DNA of 64,000 nucleotides from an uncultured Paracoccaceae bacterium. Lineage in GTDB: Bacteria > Pseudomonadota > Alphaproteobacteria > Rhodobacterales > Rhodobacteraceae. Shown here piece after piece: positions 36,916-47,284 of this stretch; position 1 is the stretch's first letter; the number at the start of each line of letters is the position of its first letter. A program made the translations under genes and the position numbers. The DNA lies in assembly GCA_947503925.1 (NCBI GenBank), contig CANNFQ010000001.1, positions 930,001 to 994,000 of the forward strand, written 5' to 3'. The notes under the pieces were generated by a model that was not told the DNA's origin, did no database searches, and was given only the letters and a program-made list of their open reading frames with translations.

Positions 36916-39588
36916 TTAACCGCGCCCCAACGACCACCAGCCTTTGCGCTTGGGCTTGGCCGGCGCTTCTTCTGCCACCGGTTCTGGCGTCGGAGCGGCT
37001 GCCACCGGCTCTGCGACCTCTGCCGGTGTGGGAGTTGGCTCCGGTGCCGGTGGGGCCGTGCCCGCCTTTGGCGCGGGTGCCTCTTCCGCTGCTGGCGCAG
37101 GTGCATCCTCCGCTTTGGGCTTGGCGCGGCTGCGGCGCTTGGGCTTTGGCTTTTCTTCTGCAGCAGGCGCGGTCTCTTCTGTCTGCGGGTCCGCAGCAGA
37201 ATCTTCCGCCTTTGGCGCTGCCTTCTTTCGCGTCCGCCGCTTGGGCTTGGGTGCCTCTTCAGCCGTTTCGACCTCTGGCTTCTCGGCAGTTTCATCGGCA
37301 GGCGCTGCGTCGGCCTCGGGTTTTTCTTCTAACTTCTTCTTGCGGCTGCGCGTGCGCTTTGGCTTTTCTTCGGGGGCCGGTGCCTCCTGAGCAACGGGTG
37401 CTGCATCTGCCTCTGGCTGTTCCGCAGGCGCTGCGTCCGCCGCCTGCTCGGCAGGGGCTGCGTCGCCCTCAGCCTGCACACTATCAGCCTGCTGCCCATC
37501 AGGACCATTGCCGCCGCCACCACGCCGCCGCCGACGACGCCGCCGCTTGCGCTTGGGCCGATCCTCGGTCTCAGCGGTGTCTTCCGCTTCGGTCTCGGCC
37601 TCGGCCTCGGCCTCGGCCTCGACAAATGTGGTTGTGTCCTCATCGTCGTCATCCATGATCACAACCGATGTGACAACAGGGGCCGCATCCGGCACCACGC
37701 GGGTTGCCGTCTTGAATTTCTCAATCGCAAAGTCGGGCGATACCAGGGTCGGATCACATTCGATCCGCACCGACATGCCGTAACGGGCTTCGATATCCGC
37801 GATATGTTCGCGTTTGCCATTCATGAGGAAGTTGGCAATAGAAATCGGCGCTTTGATCAGCACCTCCTTGCTGCGGCCACGCACGCCTTCTTCTTCGAGG
37901 GCGCGAATGATCGACAAGGCGACGTTGTCATCCGACCGCAACAGGCCCGTGCCATGGCAATGCGAACACATCTGGGTGGTCGCTTCCAGCATGCCGGGAC
38001 GCAGACGCTGGCGCGACATTTCCATCAGGCCAAAGCCAGAGATGCGACCGACCTGAATGCGCGCCCGATCCGTCTTCAGCTTGTCCTTGAAACGCTTTTC
38101 CACCGACGCATTGTTGCGACGTTCATCCATGTCAATGAAATCGATCACGATCAGACCAGCCAAGTCACGCAGGCGCAATTGGCGGGCCACCTCATCGGCG
38201 GCTTCTAGGTTCGTCTTCAACGCCGTCTGCTCAATCGAGCCTTCCTTGGTCGCCCGGCCAGAGTTTACGTCAATAGCGACCAACGCCTCGGTGATGCCAA
38301 TCACGATATAGCCGCCCGATGGCAGTTGTACCGTCGGATTGAACATGCCACCCAAATAACCCTCAACCTGATAGCGGGCATAAAGCGGCAGTTGTTCAGT
38401 GTAGAACTTCACATTCTTGGCATGGGACGGCATGATCATCTTCATGAAGTCCTTGGCCGTGCGATAGCCCTGCTCGCCTGCAACGATGACCTCGTCGATC
38501 TCCTTCGAATACAGGTCACGGATCGACCGCTTGATCAGGTCGCCCTCTTCGTAGATCTTTGCAGGTGCGATAGATTTCAGGGTCAATTCGCGGATCTGTT
38601 CCCACATCCGCTGCAGATATTCATAATCGCGCTTGATCTCGGCTTTGGTGCGCTGTGACCCGGCGGTACGGATGATCAGCCCTGCACCTTCCGGCACGGT
38701 CATCGAACCGGCGATTTCTTTCAGCTTCTTACGGTCGGCAGCATTGGTAATCTTGCGGCTGATGCCACCACCACGGGCTGTATTGGGCATCAAAACACAA
38801 TACCGACCGGCCAGCGACAGATATGTCGTCAGGGCAGCACCCTTATTGCCGCGCTCTTCCTTCACAACCTGAATCAGCAGGATCTGGCGAACCTTGATGA
38901 CTTCCTGGATCTTGTAACGTTTCGGGCGCGGCTTGCGGACCGGGCGTACCTCATCGGTGTCATCCTCTTCGGCGACACTTTCGATGGTTTCGTCCTTGGA
39001 GCGCGGATCAGCCTTGGGCTGTTCCTCATCTTCGTCGTCATCCTCCTCGCCCGCGGCGGGGGTATCGACGGGGGTGTCGGCGACCAGCTCCATAGGGGAA
39101 CTGCCCTCTTCGCTGTCATCCACGTCAAAGGTTTCCATACCCGCGATATCGCCGGAGGTTTCCTCTTCTGGGGTTTCCAGCTCTGCGGTGGCGACAGCAT
39201 CATCACCCTCAACCTCAGCCGCTTTCGCCTTGCGGCGACGACGCTTGGGTTTGGGTTTTTCTTCTTCCTCAGCTTCCGCTTCAGCCTTCAGGCTTTCGGC
39301 ATAGGCTTTTTCCTCGGCGATCAGCGCCTCGCGATCTGCAACCGGGATCTGGTAGTAATCTGGATGAATTTCGGAGAAGGCAAGGAAACCATGGCGATTG
39401 CCGCCATAGTCAACAAAAGCAGCCTGCAACGACGGTTCGACCCGTGTTACCTTGGCCAGATAGATATTCCCAGCAAGCTGACGCTTGAACTGGCTTTCGA
39501 AATCAAATTCCTCGACTTTGTTTCCGTCTACTACGACAACGCGGGTTTCTTCCGCGTGTGTCGCATCGATTAGCATTTTCTTTGGCAT
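36916..39588 (-). CDS. rne: Ribonuclease E/G
   Basis: S1 region, GGYIVIGITEALVAIDVNSGRAT, IDFIDMDERRNN, CSHCHGTG Zn-link; long acidic/PA-rich C-terminus; start at MPKKMLIDATHAEETRV. Confidence 0.95.
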   Translation of the reverse strand: MPKKMLIDATHAEETRVVVVDGNKVEEFDFESQFKRQLAGNIYLAKVTRVEPSLQAAFVDYGGNRHGFLAFSEIHPDYYQIPVADREALIAEEKAYAESLKAEAEAEEEEKPKPKRRRRKAKAAEVEGDDAVATAELETPEEETSGDIAGMETFDVDDSEEGSSPMELVADTPVDTPAAGEEDDDEDEEQPKADPRSKDETIESVAEEDDTDEVRPVRKPRPKRYKIQEVIKVRQILLIQVVKEERGNKGAALTTYLSLAGRYCVLMPNTARGGGISRKITNAADRKKLKEIAGSMTVPEGAGLIIRTAGSQRTKAEIKRDYEYLQRMWEQIRELTLKSIAPAKIYEEGDLIKRSIRDLYSKEIDEVIVAGEQGYRTAKDFMKMIMPSHAKNVKFYTEQLPLYARYQVEGYLGGMFNPTVQLPSGGYIVIGITEALVAIDVNSGRATKEGSIEQTALKTNLEAADEVARQLRLRDLAGLIVIDFIDMDERRNNASVEKRFKDKLKTDRARIQVGRISGFGLMEMSRQRLRPGMLEATTQMCSHCHGTGLLRSDDNVALSIIRALEEEGVRGRSKEVLIKAPISIANFLMNGKREHIADIEARYGMSVRIECDPTLVSPDFAIEKFKTATRVVPDAAPVVTSVVIMDDDDEDTTTFVEAEAEAEAETEAEDTAETEDRPKRKRRRRRRRRGGGGNGPDGQQADSVQAEGDAAPAEQAADAAPAEQPEADAAPVAQEAPAPEEKPKRTRSRKKKLEEKPEADAAPADETAEKPEVETAEEAPKPKRRTRKKAAPKAEDSAADPQTEETAPAAEEKPKPKRRSRAKPKAEDAPAPAAEEAPAPKAGTAPPAPEPTPTPAEVAEPVAAAPTPEPVAEEAPAKPKRKGWWSLGRG
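37594..37621. repeat. CTCGGC hexanucleotide microsatellite inside rne
   Basis: (ctcggc)x4 + ctcg, encoding an EAEAEAE tract. Confidence 0.8.
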
Positions 39589-40118
39589 ATTGTCCGTTCG
39601 CACATAACCCCGGCGGGCCCCCAGGGGGGGCGGTTGTCCGTGTTACATGTCTGATTAAGGCGATCCGCGCGCGCGCAAAACCGGGGCCCCTCGGGGCCGC
39701 ACTGTCTTGCCTGTCATAGCCTGCGCGTTGCATCGCGTTTCTTCTCCGGCCGCCGGAAAATGGCGACCCGTTCAAGGCCCGGTCTGCATTTGAGTAGACG
39801 CAGCCAGAGCGTTCTTCTGGTCAAACTGACCAAATCAGCTGTCTCACTGGTGCCGGATTCGTGATCCTCATCAACCAAGACAGAGAATTCTCCCGAATGG
39901 CTCCACACAACATCGCGCGGGCATCCGTGTCTCATACATAAGGGAGGAAGGTTAGGTATTACAATGACAATTTGTACCCCCAGTCATCGCAACATTACGA
40001 CAGGATCGGTTTCGCGGCACAAGCTTTGGGTGAAATCATCCCAAACCTCACTGATTGCGGTGAACCAATTCTTCAGCATTCGCCGATATGCGAGGACCTT
40101 CTGAAACAGGAGCAGTCA

Positions 40119-42140
40119 TTGAACGAGCCGCCGAAAATACGGGGCCTTCGGGGTCTGACGGCGGCGCCCATTGTTTCAGCGCTTTTGTTCGCGGCGGCAT
40201 TTTTTGTGGTCACGGCGTGGGAAACTGCGGTCGTGGAACGTAATCAACGGGCCCAGTTGATCGATATGACCAACAGTTTCGTGACCGCCTTTTCAGCCGC
40301 GCGCACGGATGACACCATCGTACCGGCAACCTTCCGCCGCATGGGGATCGACCACTATGCCGAAAGACCGCACAGGGGTGAACTCGGTGTTGAAACAACC
40401 GTCACCATGCCCGGAACACCCGGTTTGGAAATCCACACATCGGAACCGGATGCGCGGTTAAAGGGCATCATCCAACGCCTTGCCAGCAAGGAGCTGACCG
40501 GCCCAATTGTTGAACATCGGATTGAAAATGGGAACATCATCGGGCGCACGATCTCCCCCTCGATTGCCAATAGCCCCAGCTGTGTCGATTGCCATAATCG
40601 GCTTATGGCCGAAGAGGTTTATGAACTTGGCGATGTCATGGGGGCCTTCATCGTCGAAAGCAACATGACCGCGTCAGCCTGGCGAAGTGCAGGTTTCGCT
40701 GCCTTGATCTTTGTTGTCGCCCTCGTTGGCACCAGTTTGCTGGCCCGGCGTGAACAGCGGCGCATGCAACAAATCGTTCAAGGGCTGGAGGCGCAGGTGC
40801 ACCTTGAACAGGTCAAGTCCGAAGCCGAGGCGCAGCAGCGGTTCCTGCTGTCACACGATCCGCTGACGGGTTTGCCGAACCGTGCAATGTTTCGCGATCG
40901 GTTGGATGCAGATCTGCGGCAAGCCCCGGTACCCGATGTGGTCGTTATCGTGATGGATCTTGACGGGTTCAAAACGGTCAATGACACATCTGGACATAAT
41001 GCGGGCGACGCCCTGCTATGCGAGGTTGCGCAACGGCTATTATCCGTCATCCCGGAAGATCGGGGGCTTGTCGCGCGGCTGGGTGGCGATGAATTTGCTG
41101 CTGTTTTGCGGTGCGACCAACGACAAACGGAGGCCGGCAATGTGGGCGCGCAAATCGTCGCAGCGATGCAGGCTGATTTCGAATTCGACAACAATGTGAT
41201 CAAGCCGGGATGTTCCGCGGGTTTGGCGATTGCCGGTCACCATACCGGGGGCACCGCACCGGAATTGCTGCGCGACGCGGATGCGGCACTTTACACCGCC
41301 AAGACCGAAGGCAAAAACACCTATCGTATCTTTGACGCGGCGATTTCCGCCTCGCTTGGGCGGCGCAGCGAAATCGCAGCACGCTTGCCGCAGGCATTGA
41401 CCGATGGTGACATTCGGGCGGTTTTCCAACCCAAGATATGCATCGCCACCGGCCTGCCCGACGGGTTTGAGGCGTTGGCGCGATGGCGGATGGATGACGA
41501 AAATGTCGGACCGGATGAATTTATCCCCATTGCAGAAAATTCCGGTATCATTCGCGAACTTGATCTGGCCATCTTGCGGATCGCTGCGGAGTTCGCCGTC
41601 GCAACAAGTGAAGAAATGGGTCACCCGATCCGGATCAGCTCTAACCTCTCGGCTCAGAACTTCCATACAGACACGCTGGCCGAAGATATCATGGCGATTG
41701 TCAGGGCAACCGGCCTGCCCCCAGACGACCTGACGCTGGAGGTCACAGAAAGCGTCGCAGTTGAAAACTGGGACGCTGTTGAGGCAACGTTAAAAACCTT
41801 GCGACAGCATGGGATAAGGGCGGCATTGGATGATTTCGGGACCGGGTATTCATCGCTCAGCTATCTGCGCCGGTTCGAATTTGAAGAGATCAAGATCGAC
41901 CGCAGCTTTATCACCAATATCAACGATGATGATGAAACCCGTTTTCTGTTCGAAAGCATCACCGACATGGCGCGCGGGCTTGGCGCAACTGTGGTTGTCG
42001 AAGGGGTAGAAACAATCAACCAAGCCGAAATCGTCGCTGCACGCGGCGCGCAGATTGGCCAAGGCTATCTTTATTCAAAGCCGCTGGAATGGAACGAAGC
42101 CAGGGCTTTTCTGATGTCACGCCTTGGCCGGGTTGCATAA
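40119..42140 (+). CDS. Membrane GGDEF/EAL protein with periplasmic CxxCH (Tll0287/DUF3365-like) sensor domain
   Basis: SCVDCHN, RLGGDEFAAVL, GFEALARW, ALDDFGTGYSS; TTG start with AGGAG upstream (ORF track starts at 39972). Confidence 0.88.
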   Translation: MNEPPKIRGLRGLTAAPIVSALLFAAAFFVVTAWETAVVERNQRAQLIDMTNSFVTAFSAARTDDTIVPATFRRMGIDHYAERPHRGELGVETTVTMPGTPGLEIHTSEPDARLKGIIQRLASKELTGPIVEHRIENGNIIGRTISPSIANSPSCVDCHNRLMAEEVYELGDVMGAFIVESNMTASAWRSAGFAALIFVVALVGTSLLARREQRRMQQIVQGLEAQVHLEQVKSEAEAQQRFLLSHDPLTGLPNRAMFRDRLDADLRQAPVPDVVVIVMDLDGFKTVNDTSGHNAGDALLCEVAQRLLSVIPEDRGLVARLGGDEFAAVLRCDQRQTEAGNVGAQIVAAMQADFEFDNNVIKPGCSAGLAIAGHHTGGTAPELLRDADAALYTAKTEGKNTYRIFDAAISASLGRRSEIAARLPQALTDGDIRAVFQPKICIATGLPDGFEALARWRMDDENVGPDEFIPIAENSGIIRELDLAILRIAAEFAVATSEEMGHPIRISSNLSAQNFHTDTLAEDIMAIVRATGLPPDDLTLEVTESVAVENWDAVEATLKTLRQHGIRAALDDFGTGYSSLSYLRRFEFEEIKIDRSFITNINDDDETRFLFESITDMARGLGATVVVEGVETINQAEIVAARGAQIGQGYLYSKPLEWNEARAFLMSRLGRVA

Positions 42141-42200
42141 CGGCTGACCCCGCCCCAACGCCGCGCGTTGCGTTAATCCCGCAACCACCGTACCAACCTG

Positions 42201-42240
42201 TCCGACGTTTTGCCGACGCATGGCCGACGTGATGCCGACC
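42201..42240. repeat. Four tandem CCGAC units with 11-bp period (copy 2)
   Basis: CCGAC at 42202, 42213, 42224, 42235; same sequence as 22791 copy. Confidence 0.8.
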
Positions 42241-42314
42241 CTGCAAAACCGCCCTGTCGGGACGTTAACACTTGTGTTGTCAAGGGCGCCAATCGGCACC
42301 CTCAACCATTGGCT

Positions 42315-43646
42315 TCAAAGGTAGTCAGACCGCTGCAACCCGTATTTCGCCATCTTCTCGTTCAGGGTCCGACGCGGCAGGCAAAGCTCCTCCATTACCG
42401 CAACAATCGACCCCTTATGGCGGCGCATCGTATTGTCGATCAGCATCCGTTCGAACGCTTCGACAAACTCTTTCAGCGGCTTGCCCTCGGTGGTCATGGC
42501 GGGTTTGGATTCTTCGGTATCCGCCATCAAAAGCGACGCAATCGATCCTGTGCCACGCCTGTTTTGCAGGACCGCGCGTTCAGCAACATTAATCAACTGG
42601 CGCACATTGCCGGGCCATGGGGCCTGCAGCAATTGGGCGGCCTCCTGCGCGCTGACTTCGGGGGCCTCGCAGCCATATTCATCGGCAAACTGTTCACCCA
42701 GACGGGTGAAAAGCGCCAGAATATCCTCGCCCCGCTGGCGCAGCGGCGGCACGGTAATCCGCAATGCGGCAAGCCGGTAAAACAGGTCGGGACGCAGCAC
42801 GCTTTCGCAGGTTTTATCCTGTTCTTGCAAGTTGCAGATTGCTACAATCCGGGTCTCTGCGGGCGCACCCTGATCATTGATCGCCGTCAGCAATCGGGCT
42901 TGTAACGCATGGCTCAACGCCTCGATATCTTCCAAAACCAACGTGCCACCACGCGCCTCTTCCATTGCCGGGATCGGCTCATCATCATTAGCGGGGCCAA
43001 AGATGCGGCGGCCCAGTGTTTCCTCGTCATAAGCCGAACAGCTAAGCAGTACGAACTTCTTGTTGGCACGGGCACCAACGGCGTGCAGGGCATGGGCAAC
43101 AAGGGTCTTACCTGTGCCTGTTTCACCCTCGACCAGCACATGACCATCGGCCTGCCCCAGATCCAGAATATCCTCTTTCAGGCGCTCCATCGGGACCGAT
43201 TGGCCGATCAGCTTCTTGATCAGTGCAGACCCATCCGACAATTCCTTGCGCAGCGCACGGTTATCCAGCGTCAGGCGGCGGGCCTGTGTGGCGCGCTTGG
43301 CCAGTTCTGTCATCCGATCGGGGTTGAAGGGTTTTTCGAGGAAATCAAACGCCCCGACGCGCATCGCCTCAACAGCCATGGGCACATCACCATGCCCGGT
43401 GATCATGATCACCGGAAGCGAGCTGTCGACGCCTTTCAGCTTCTTGAGGAACTGCATCCCATCCATGCCCGGCATCTTGATGTCGCTGACGACAACGCCG
43501 GGGTAATCATTTCCTAACCCTTTGAGCGCATCCTCAGCGGATGCAAAGGTCTCAGTGTCAAACCCGGACAGGGCCAGCCACTGACTGATCGACTGACGCA
43601 TATCCTTTTCGTCATCGACAATCGCGATTTTCATAGCCTTCGACAT
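42315..43646 (-). CDS. dctD: DctD-type response regulator (AAA+ activator-like, GAFTGA missing)
   Basis: REC domain, Walker A GETGTGKT, Fis-type C-terminus; paired with dctB. Confidence 0.88.
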   Translation of the reverse strand: MSKAMKIAIVDDEKDMRQSISQWLALSGFDTETFASAEDALKGLGNDYPGVVVSDIKMPGMDGMQFLKKLKGVDSSLPVIMITGHGDVPMAVEAMRVGAFDFLEKPFNPDRMTELAKRATQARRLTLDNRALRKELSDGSALIKKLIGQSVPMERLKEDILDLGQADGHVLVEGETGTGKTLVAHALHAVGARANKKFVLLSCSAYDEETLGRRIFGPANDDEPIPAMEEARGGTLVLEDIEALSHALQARLLTAINDQGAPAETRIVAICNLQEQDKTCESVLRPDLFYRLAALRITVPPLRQRGEDILALFTRLGEQFADEYGCEAPEVSAQEAAQLLQAPWPGNVRQLINVAERAVLQNRRGTGSIASLLMADTEESKPAMTTEGKPLKEFVEAFERMLIDNTMRRHKGSIVAVMEELCLPRRTLNEKMAKYGLQRSDYL

Positions 43647-43657
43647 TACTTCATTCC

Positions 43658-45415
43658 TTACTCTGCCGCCGCGACGTCCTGTTCCAACGCAGGCAGCTGA
43701 ACTTCAAAAATTGCCCCACCATCGACCGCATTTCTTGCTGTCAGGCGTCCGCTCAAATCGTTGACGATGCCAGAGGAGATGGCAAGCCCAAGCCCGACGC
43801 CATCACCCGGTTCCTTGGTGGTATAGAACGGCTCGAACAACTCGTTGAGGTTTTCGATACCGGGTCCATTGTCGCGGATTTGCAGGCTGACCGTTTCGCC
43901 GGCAGCCAACAAAATTTCAATGGTCGGGTTACTGGATGATTTGGTGGCGTCAAACGCATTACGCAAGAGGTTGATGATCACCTGTTCGAGCCGCAGACGA
44001 TCGCCGAGGATCATCACCGGTTCATTGGGCAAAGTGCGGATGATATTGACCTGTCTGGTCTTCAACTGCGGCTCCATCATAGCCAGCGCGGATGACACCG
44101 CAGCCCTTGTATCCACGGGTTCAAACGCCTCTGATCCTTTGCGGGCGTAGGATTTCAACTGGCGCGTAATCGCTCCCATCCGCTCCAGCAGATCGTCGAT
44201 GCGCTGGAATGATGACAGCGCCTCATCCTGCCGTTTGCGTTGCAGCAACAGGCGCGCGCCCGCAAGGTAGGTTTTCATCGCGGCCAAAGGCTGGTTCAAC
44301 TCGTGACTGACCGCCGCCGACATCTCACCCAGGGCCGCCAGTTTTGACGATTGCGCGATGGTCTGTTCGGCCACCTGCAGCGTCTTTTCGACCTTTTCGC
44401 GTTCGGCGATTTCCCGCTGTAGCCTGCGGTTCAATGCGCGAAGCTCTGCTGACTCGCGTTGAAAGAACACCAGCCGCGAGGCCGTTTTGCGGGACATGAA
44501 ATAAAACGCCAGCGCCAAAAGCAGGGCGAATCCCATCACCTCAAGCGCCAGGATGCCATTTACCCTCTCACGCACGGATGCGTAGGTTGTGAAGCTGATC
44601 ATCTTCCAGCCCTGATGCGGCACACGTGCCTCGCGGCGCAGCACCGCCTCGCCACGCAGATAGGCGTCGGCCGGTAATGCAGCCCACCCTTGGGTCGCGC
44701 GGATCGCACGTTCAATGGCCGACGGCGCCGATTGCCGGGCCAGCGCCTCTTCCTCCATCCGGCCCCGCCAGCGCGGTTCGGATGACATCAGGATCGTGCC
44801 ATCAGTGTCGGTGACAATCACCGCATCCGAAAGCCCCGCCCAGCTGCGTTCGAGCGCCGGAACGTCGACCTCAACCATGATCACGCCCAAAAATTCGCCT
44901 TCGGCATCAACCTTGCGCGAATAGACAAAGTTGAAGGTCCCGTCATCTTCGTTCTTGTAGGTGGTATAGACGGTCTGATTGGCGCGCTGCGCATTCACAA
45001 AATAGGGTTTTGCCCGATGCGTCTGACCCAGCCGATTGCGGTCGGTGGCGGCAACCGTGCGCCCATCCCGATCCAGCAACACCAGTGATGCCGCGCCAAA
45101 ATCATCGACAAATGACAACAGGCGCGCGGTCGACAGTGAATAGTTGGCATCCTCCAGCGCCCGGATCAGTTCCGGATCACGCGCCAAAAACAACAGGCCA
45201 CGTGCGCTGTGGCGCAGCTCGCTCATCAGATCGCTGACATGTGCAGCCAACCGGATTTCCGACCGGTTGCGTGTTGTTTCGGTAAACCGCTGGGTCAGGA
45301 ACTGATTGCTGACATAGACAACGATGACGGCAAACAGGCAAATCACCAGAATTGACAGGCGCAGATACCATCTGCCCTGCCCGCGCCGCCCCTTAAGGTT
45401 TTTGATCCCCGCCAT
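43658..45415 (-). CDS. dctB: DctB-type sensor histidine kinase
   Basis: Periplasmic sensor; H-box ALGEMSAAVSHELNQPLAAMKTYLAGARLL; HATPase domain. Confidence 0.9.
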   Translation of the reverse strand: MAGIKNLKGRRGQGRWYLRLSILVICLFAVIVVYVSNQFLTQRFTETTRNRSEIRLAAHVSDLMSELRHSARGLLFLARDPELIRALEDANYSLSTARLLSFVDDFGAASLVLLDRDGRTVAATDRNRLGQTHRAKPYFVNAQRANQTVYTTYKNEDDGTFNFVYSRKVDAEGEFLGVIMVEVDVPALERSWAGLSDAVIVTDTDGTILMSSEPRWRGRMEEEALARQSAPSAIERAIRATQGWAALPADAYLRGEAVLRREARVPHQGWKMISFTTYASVRERVNGILALEVMGFALLLALAFYFMSRKTASRLVFFQRESAELRALNRRLQREIAEREKVEKTLQVAEQTIAQSSKLAALGEMSAAVSHELNQPLAAMKTYLAGARLLLQRKRQDEALSSFQRIDDLLERMGAITRQLKSYARKGSEAFEPVDTRAAVSSALAMMEPQLKTRQVNIIRTLPNEPVMILGDRLRLEQVIINLLRNAFDATKSSSNPTIEILLAAGETVSLQIRDNGPGIENLNELFEPFYTTKEPGDGVGLGLAISSGIVNDLSGRLTARNAVDGGAIFEVQLPALEQDVAAAE

Positions 45416-45459
45416 GCCTATATTCTAGGCCCAAGCACGGGATGCAGCAAGGCGACAGA

Positions 45460-46128
45460 TCAGGCGTTTGCCAACTGCCCAATCAACCCGCGGAAAAGCG
45501 CCTGCCCATCAGTGCCACCATGGCCCAAATCAACCGCCCGTTCGGGATGCGGCATCATCCCAAGCACCCGCCGATTGGCCGAAAGGATACCGGCGATATC
45601 AGCGATAGAACCGTTCGGATTTTCTACATAGCGGAAGGCGATGCGATCACCGCCCTCAAGCCGCCGCAAGGTTTCGGGATCAGCCGTGTAATTGCCATCG
45701 TGATGGGCCACCGGAAAGGCGACGACATCGCCCGCATCGTACCCTTCGGTAAACCCGGAAGAGGATGTTTCCACTTTTAAATCAAGTGTCTTGCAGACGA
45801 ACTTTAGTTCCGCATTTCGCATCAGCGCGCCGGGCAACAACCCACTTTCGGTCAAAACCTGAAACCCGTTACACACGCCCAGAACATAACCGCCGCGTTC
45901 CGCATGGGCGACGACGGCCTTGCAAATCGGGGATTGCGCGGCAATCGCACCGCAGCGCAGGTAATCGCCAAAGGAAAACCCGCCCGGCACAGCGATCAGA
46001 TCCACACCATCAGGAAGATCGGAGTCCTTGTGCCATACCATGCTGACATCGGCACCTGCCGCACGCAAGGCCACGGCCATATCACGATCGCAGTTCGATC
46101 CGGGAAAAACGATAACGGCAGCGCGCAT
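45460..46128 (-). CDS. purQ: Phosphoribosylformylglycinamidine synthase subunit PurQ
   Basis: Glutamine amidotransferase [17 protein letters not shown]. Confidence 0.97.
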   Translation of the reverse strand: MRAAVIVFPGSNCDRDMAVALRAAGADVSMVWHKDSDLPDGVDLIAVPGGFSFGDYLRCGAIAAQSPICKAVVAHAERGGYVLGVCNGFQVLTESGLLPGALMRNAELKFVCKTLDLKVETSSSGFTEGYDAGDVVAFPVAHHDGNYTADPETLRRLEGGDRIAFRYVENPNGSIADIAGILSANRRVLGMMPHPERAVDLGHGGTDGQALFRGLIGQLANA

Positions 46129-46358
46129 CAGAGCAGCTCCACCTGGTAGCTTTCGATCACGGTGTTGGCGAGCAGTTTTTCACACATATCGGTGATTGTG
46201 TCCTCGGATGTGCCATCCTCCAAATCAAGCTCAATCACCTTTCCCTGCCGTACGCCCGACACGCCGTCAAACCCCAGATTGCCCAAGGCATGGCGCACGG
46301 CCTCGCCCTGCGGGTCCAGAACGCCGTTTTTGAGCATCACATGTACTCTTGCTTTCAT
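46128..46358 (-). CDS. purS: Phosphoribosylformylglycinamidine synthase subunit PurS
   Basis: 76 aa adjacent to pur[22 protein letters not shown]. Confidence 0.96.
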   Translation of the reverse strand: MKARVHVMLKNGVLDPQGEAVRHALGNLGFDGVSGVRQGKVIELDLEDGTSEDTITDMCEKLLANTVIESYQVELL

Positions 46359-46387
46359 CGGTCAGCTTTCCGTTTTTATCTGCTTTA

Positions 46388-47152
46388 TCAGTTTATTAGA
46401 GTTGGTTTCGCGGGGCGATGGGTCACGTTTGACGGCATGACGCCAAGCCGCTTGGCAACCTCGGTATAGGCATCGGTCAGGTTACCCAGATCGCGGCGGA
46501 ATACGTCCTTGTCCAGCTTCTGGCCGCTTTCGATATCCCAAAGGCGGCAGCTATCCGGGCTGATTTCATCGGCCAGCATCAGACGCGGGAATTCATTGTC
46601 CCAGACGCGGCCAATCTCGATCTTGAAATCGACCAGCTTGATGCCGACGCCGAACATCACACCGGACATCCAGTCATTGACACGCAAGGCGAGGCTGACG
46701 ATATCGTCGAGGTCCTGCTGCGTCGCCCAGCCAAAGGCGATGATGTATTCCTCAGGCACCAGCGGGTCGCCAAGGCTGTCATCCTTATAGGAAAACTCCA
46801 CAATCGGGCGCGGCAGGGCTGTGCCCTCCTCCATGCCCAACCGCTTGGCCATCGATCCGGCAGCAAAATTGCGCACGATCACCTCAAGCGGGATAATCTC
46901 CGCCTGGCGGATCAGTTGTTCGCGCATGTTCAGGCGTTTGATGAAATGAGTCGGGATACCGATCTGCGTCAGCCCGGTCATGAAAAATTCCGAAAGACGG
47001 TTATTCAACACGCCTTTGCCTTCGATCACGGCTTTCTTTTCGGCGTTATAAGCCGTGGCGTCATCCTTGAAATACTGCACCAAAGTTCCCGGTTCGGGAC
47101 CTTCGTACAGGATCTTTGCCTTGCCTTCGTAAATCTTTTTGCGGCGCGCCAT
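46388..47152 (-). CDS. purC: Phosphoribosylaminoimidazole-succinocarboxamide synthase
   Basis: [41 protein letters not shown]. Confidence 0.97.
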   Translation of the reverse strand: MARRKKIYEGKAKILYEGPEPGTLVQYFKDDATAYNAEKKAVIEGKGVLNNRLSEFFMTGLTQIGIPTHFIKRLNMREQLIRQAEIIPLEVIVRNFAAGSMAKRLGMEEGTALPRPIVEFSYKDDSLGDPLVPEEYIIAFGWATQQDLDDIVSLALRVNDWMSGVMFGVGIKLVDFKIEIGRVWDNEFPRLMLADEISPDSCRLWDIESGQKLDKDVFRRDLGNLTDAYTEVAKRLGVMPSNVTHRPAKPTLIN

Positions 47153-47284
47153 GACTACCCCTTACCCCTGCGCGTACCCTAGGCTGGGTCGCGTCATGAG
47201 CGCGTCATAGTGCAAGCCCCCCTTGCGGGCAAGCACCTGCGGGGGCATATCAGAAGGGAAACTATCCAATCCGTGAGGCCACCA

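Noticed and set aside
37500-37625. Possible CRISPR or tandem array
   Set aside because: Simple hexanucleotide/low-complexity coding repeat in rne; no spacer-repeat structure.
36744-37658. Long Pro/Leu/Ala/Arg-rich plus-strand ORFs (304 aa, 191 aa)
   Set aside because: Antisense to the low-complexity C-terminus of rne.
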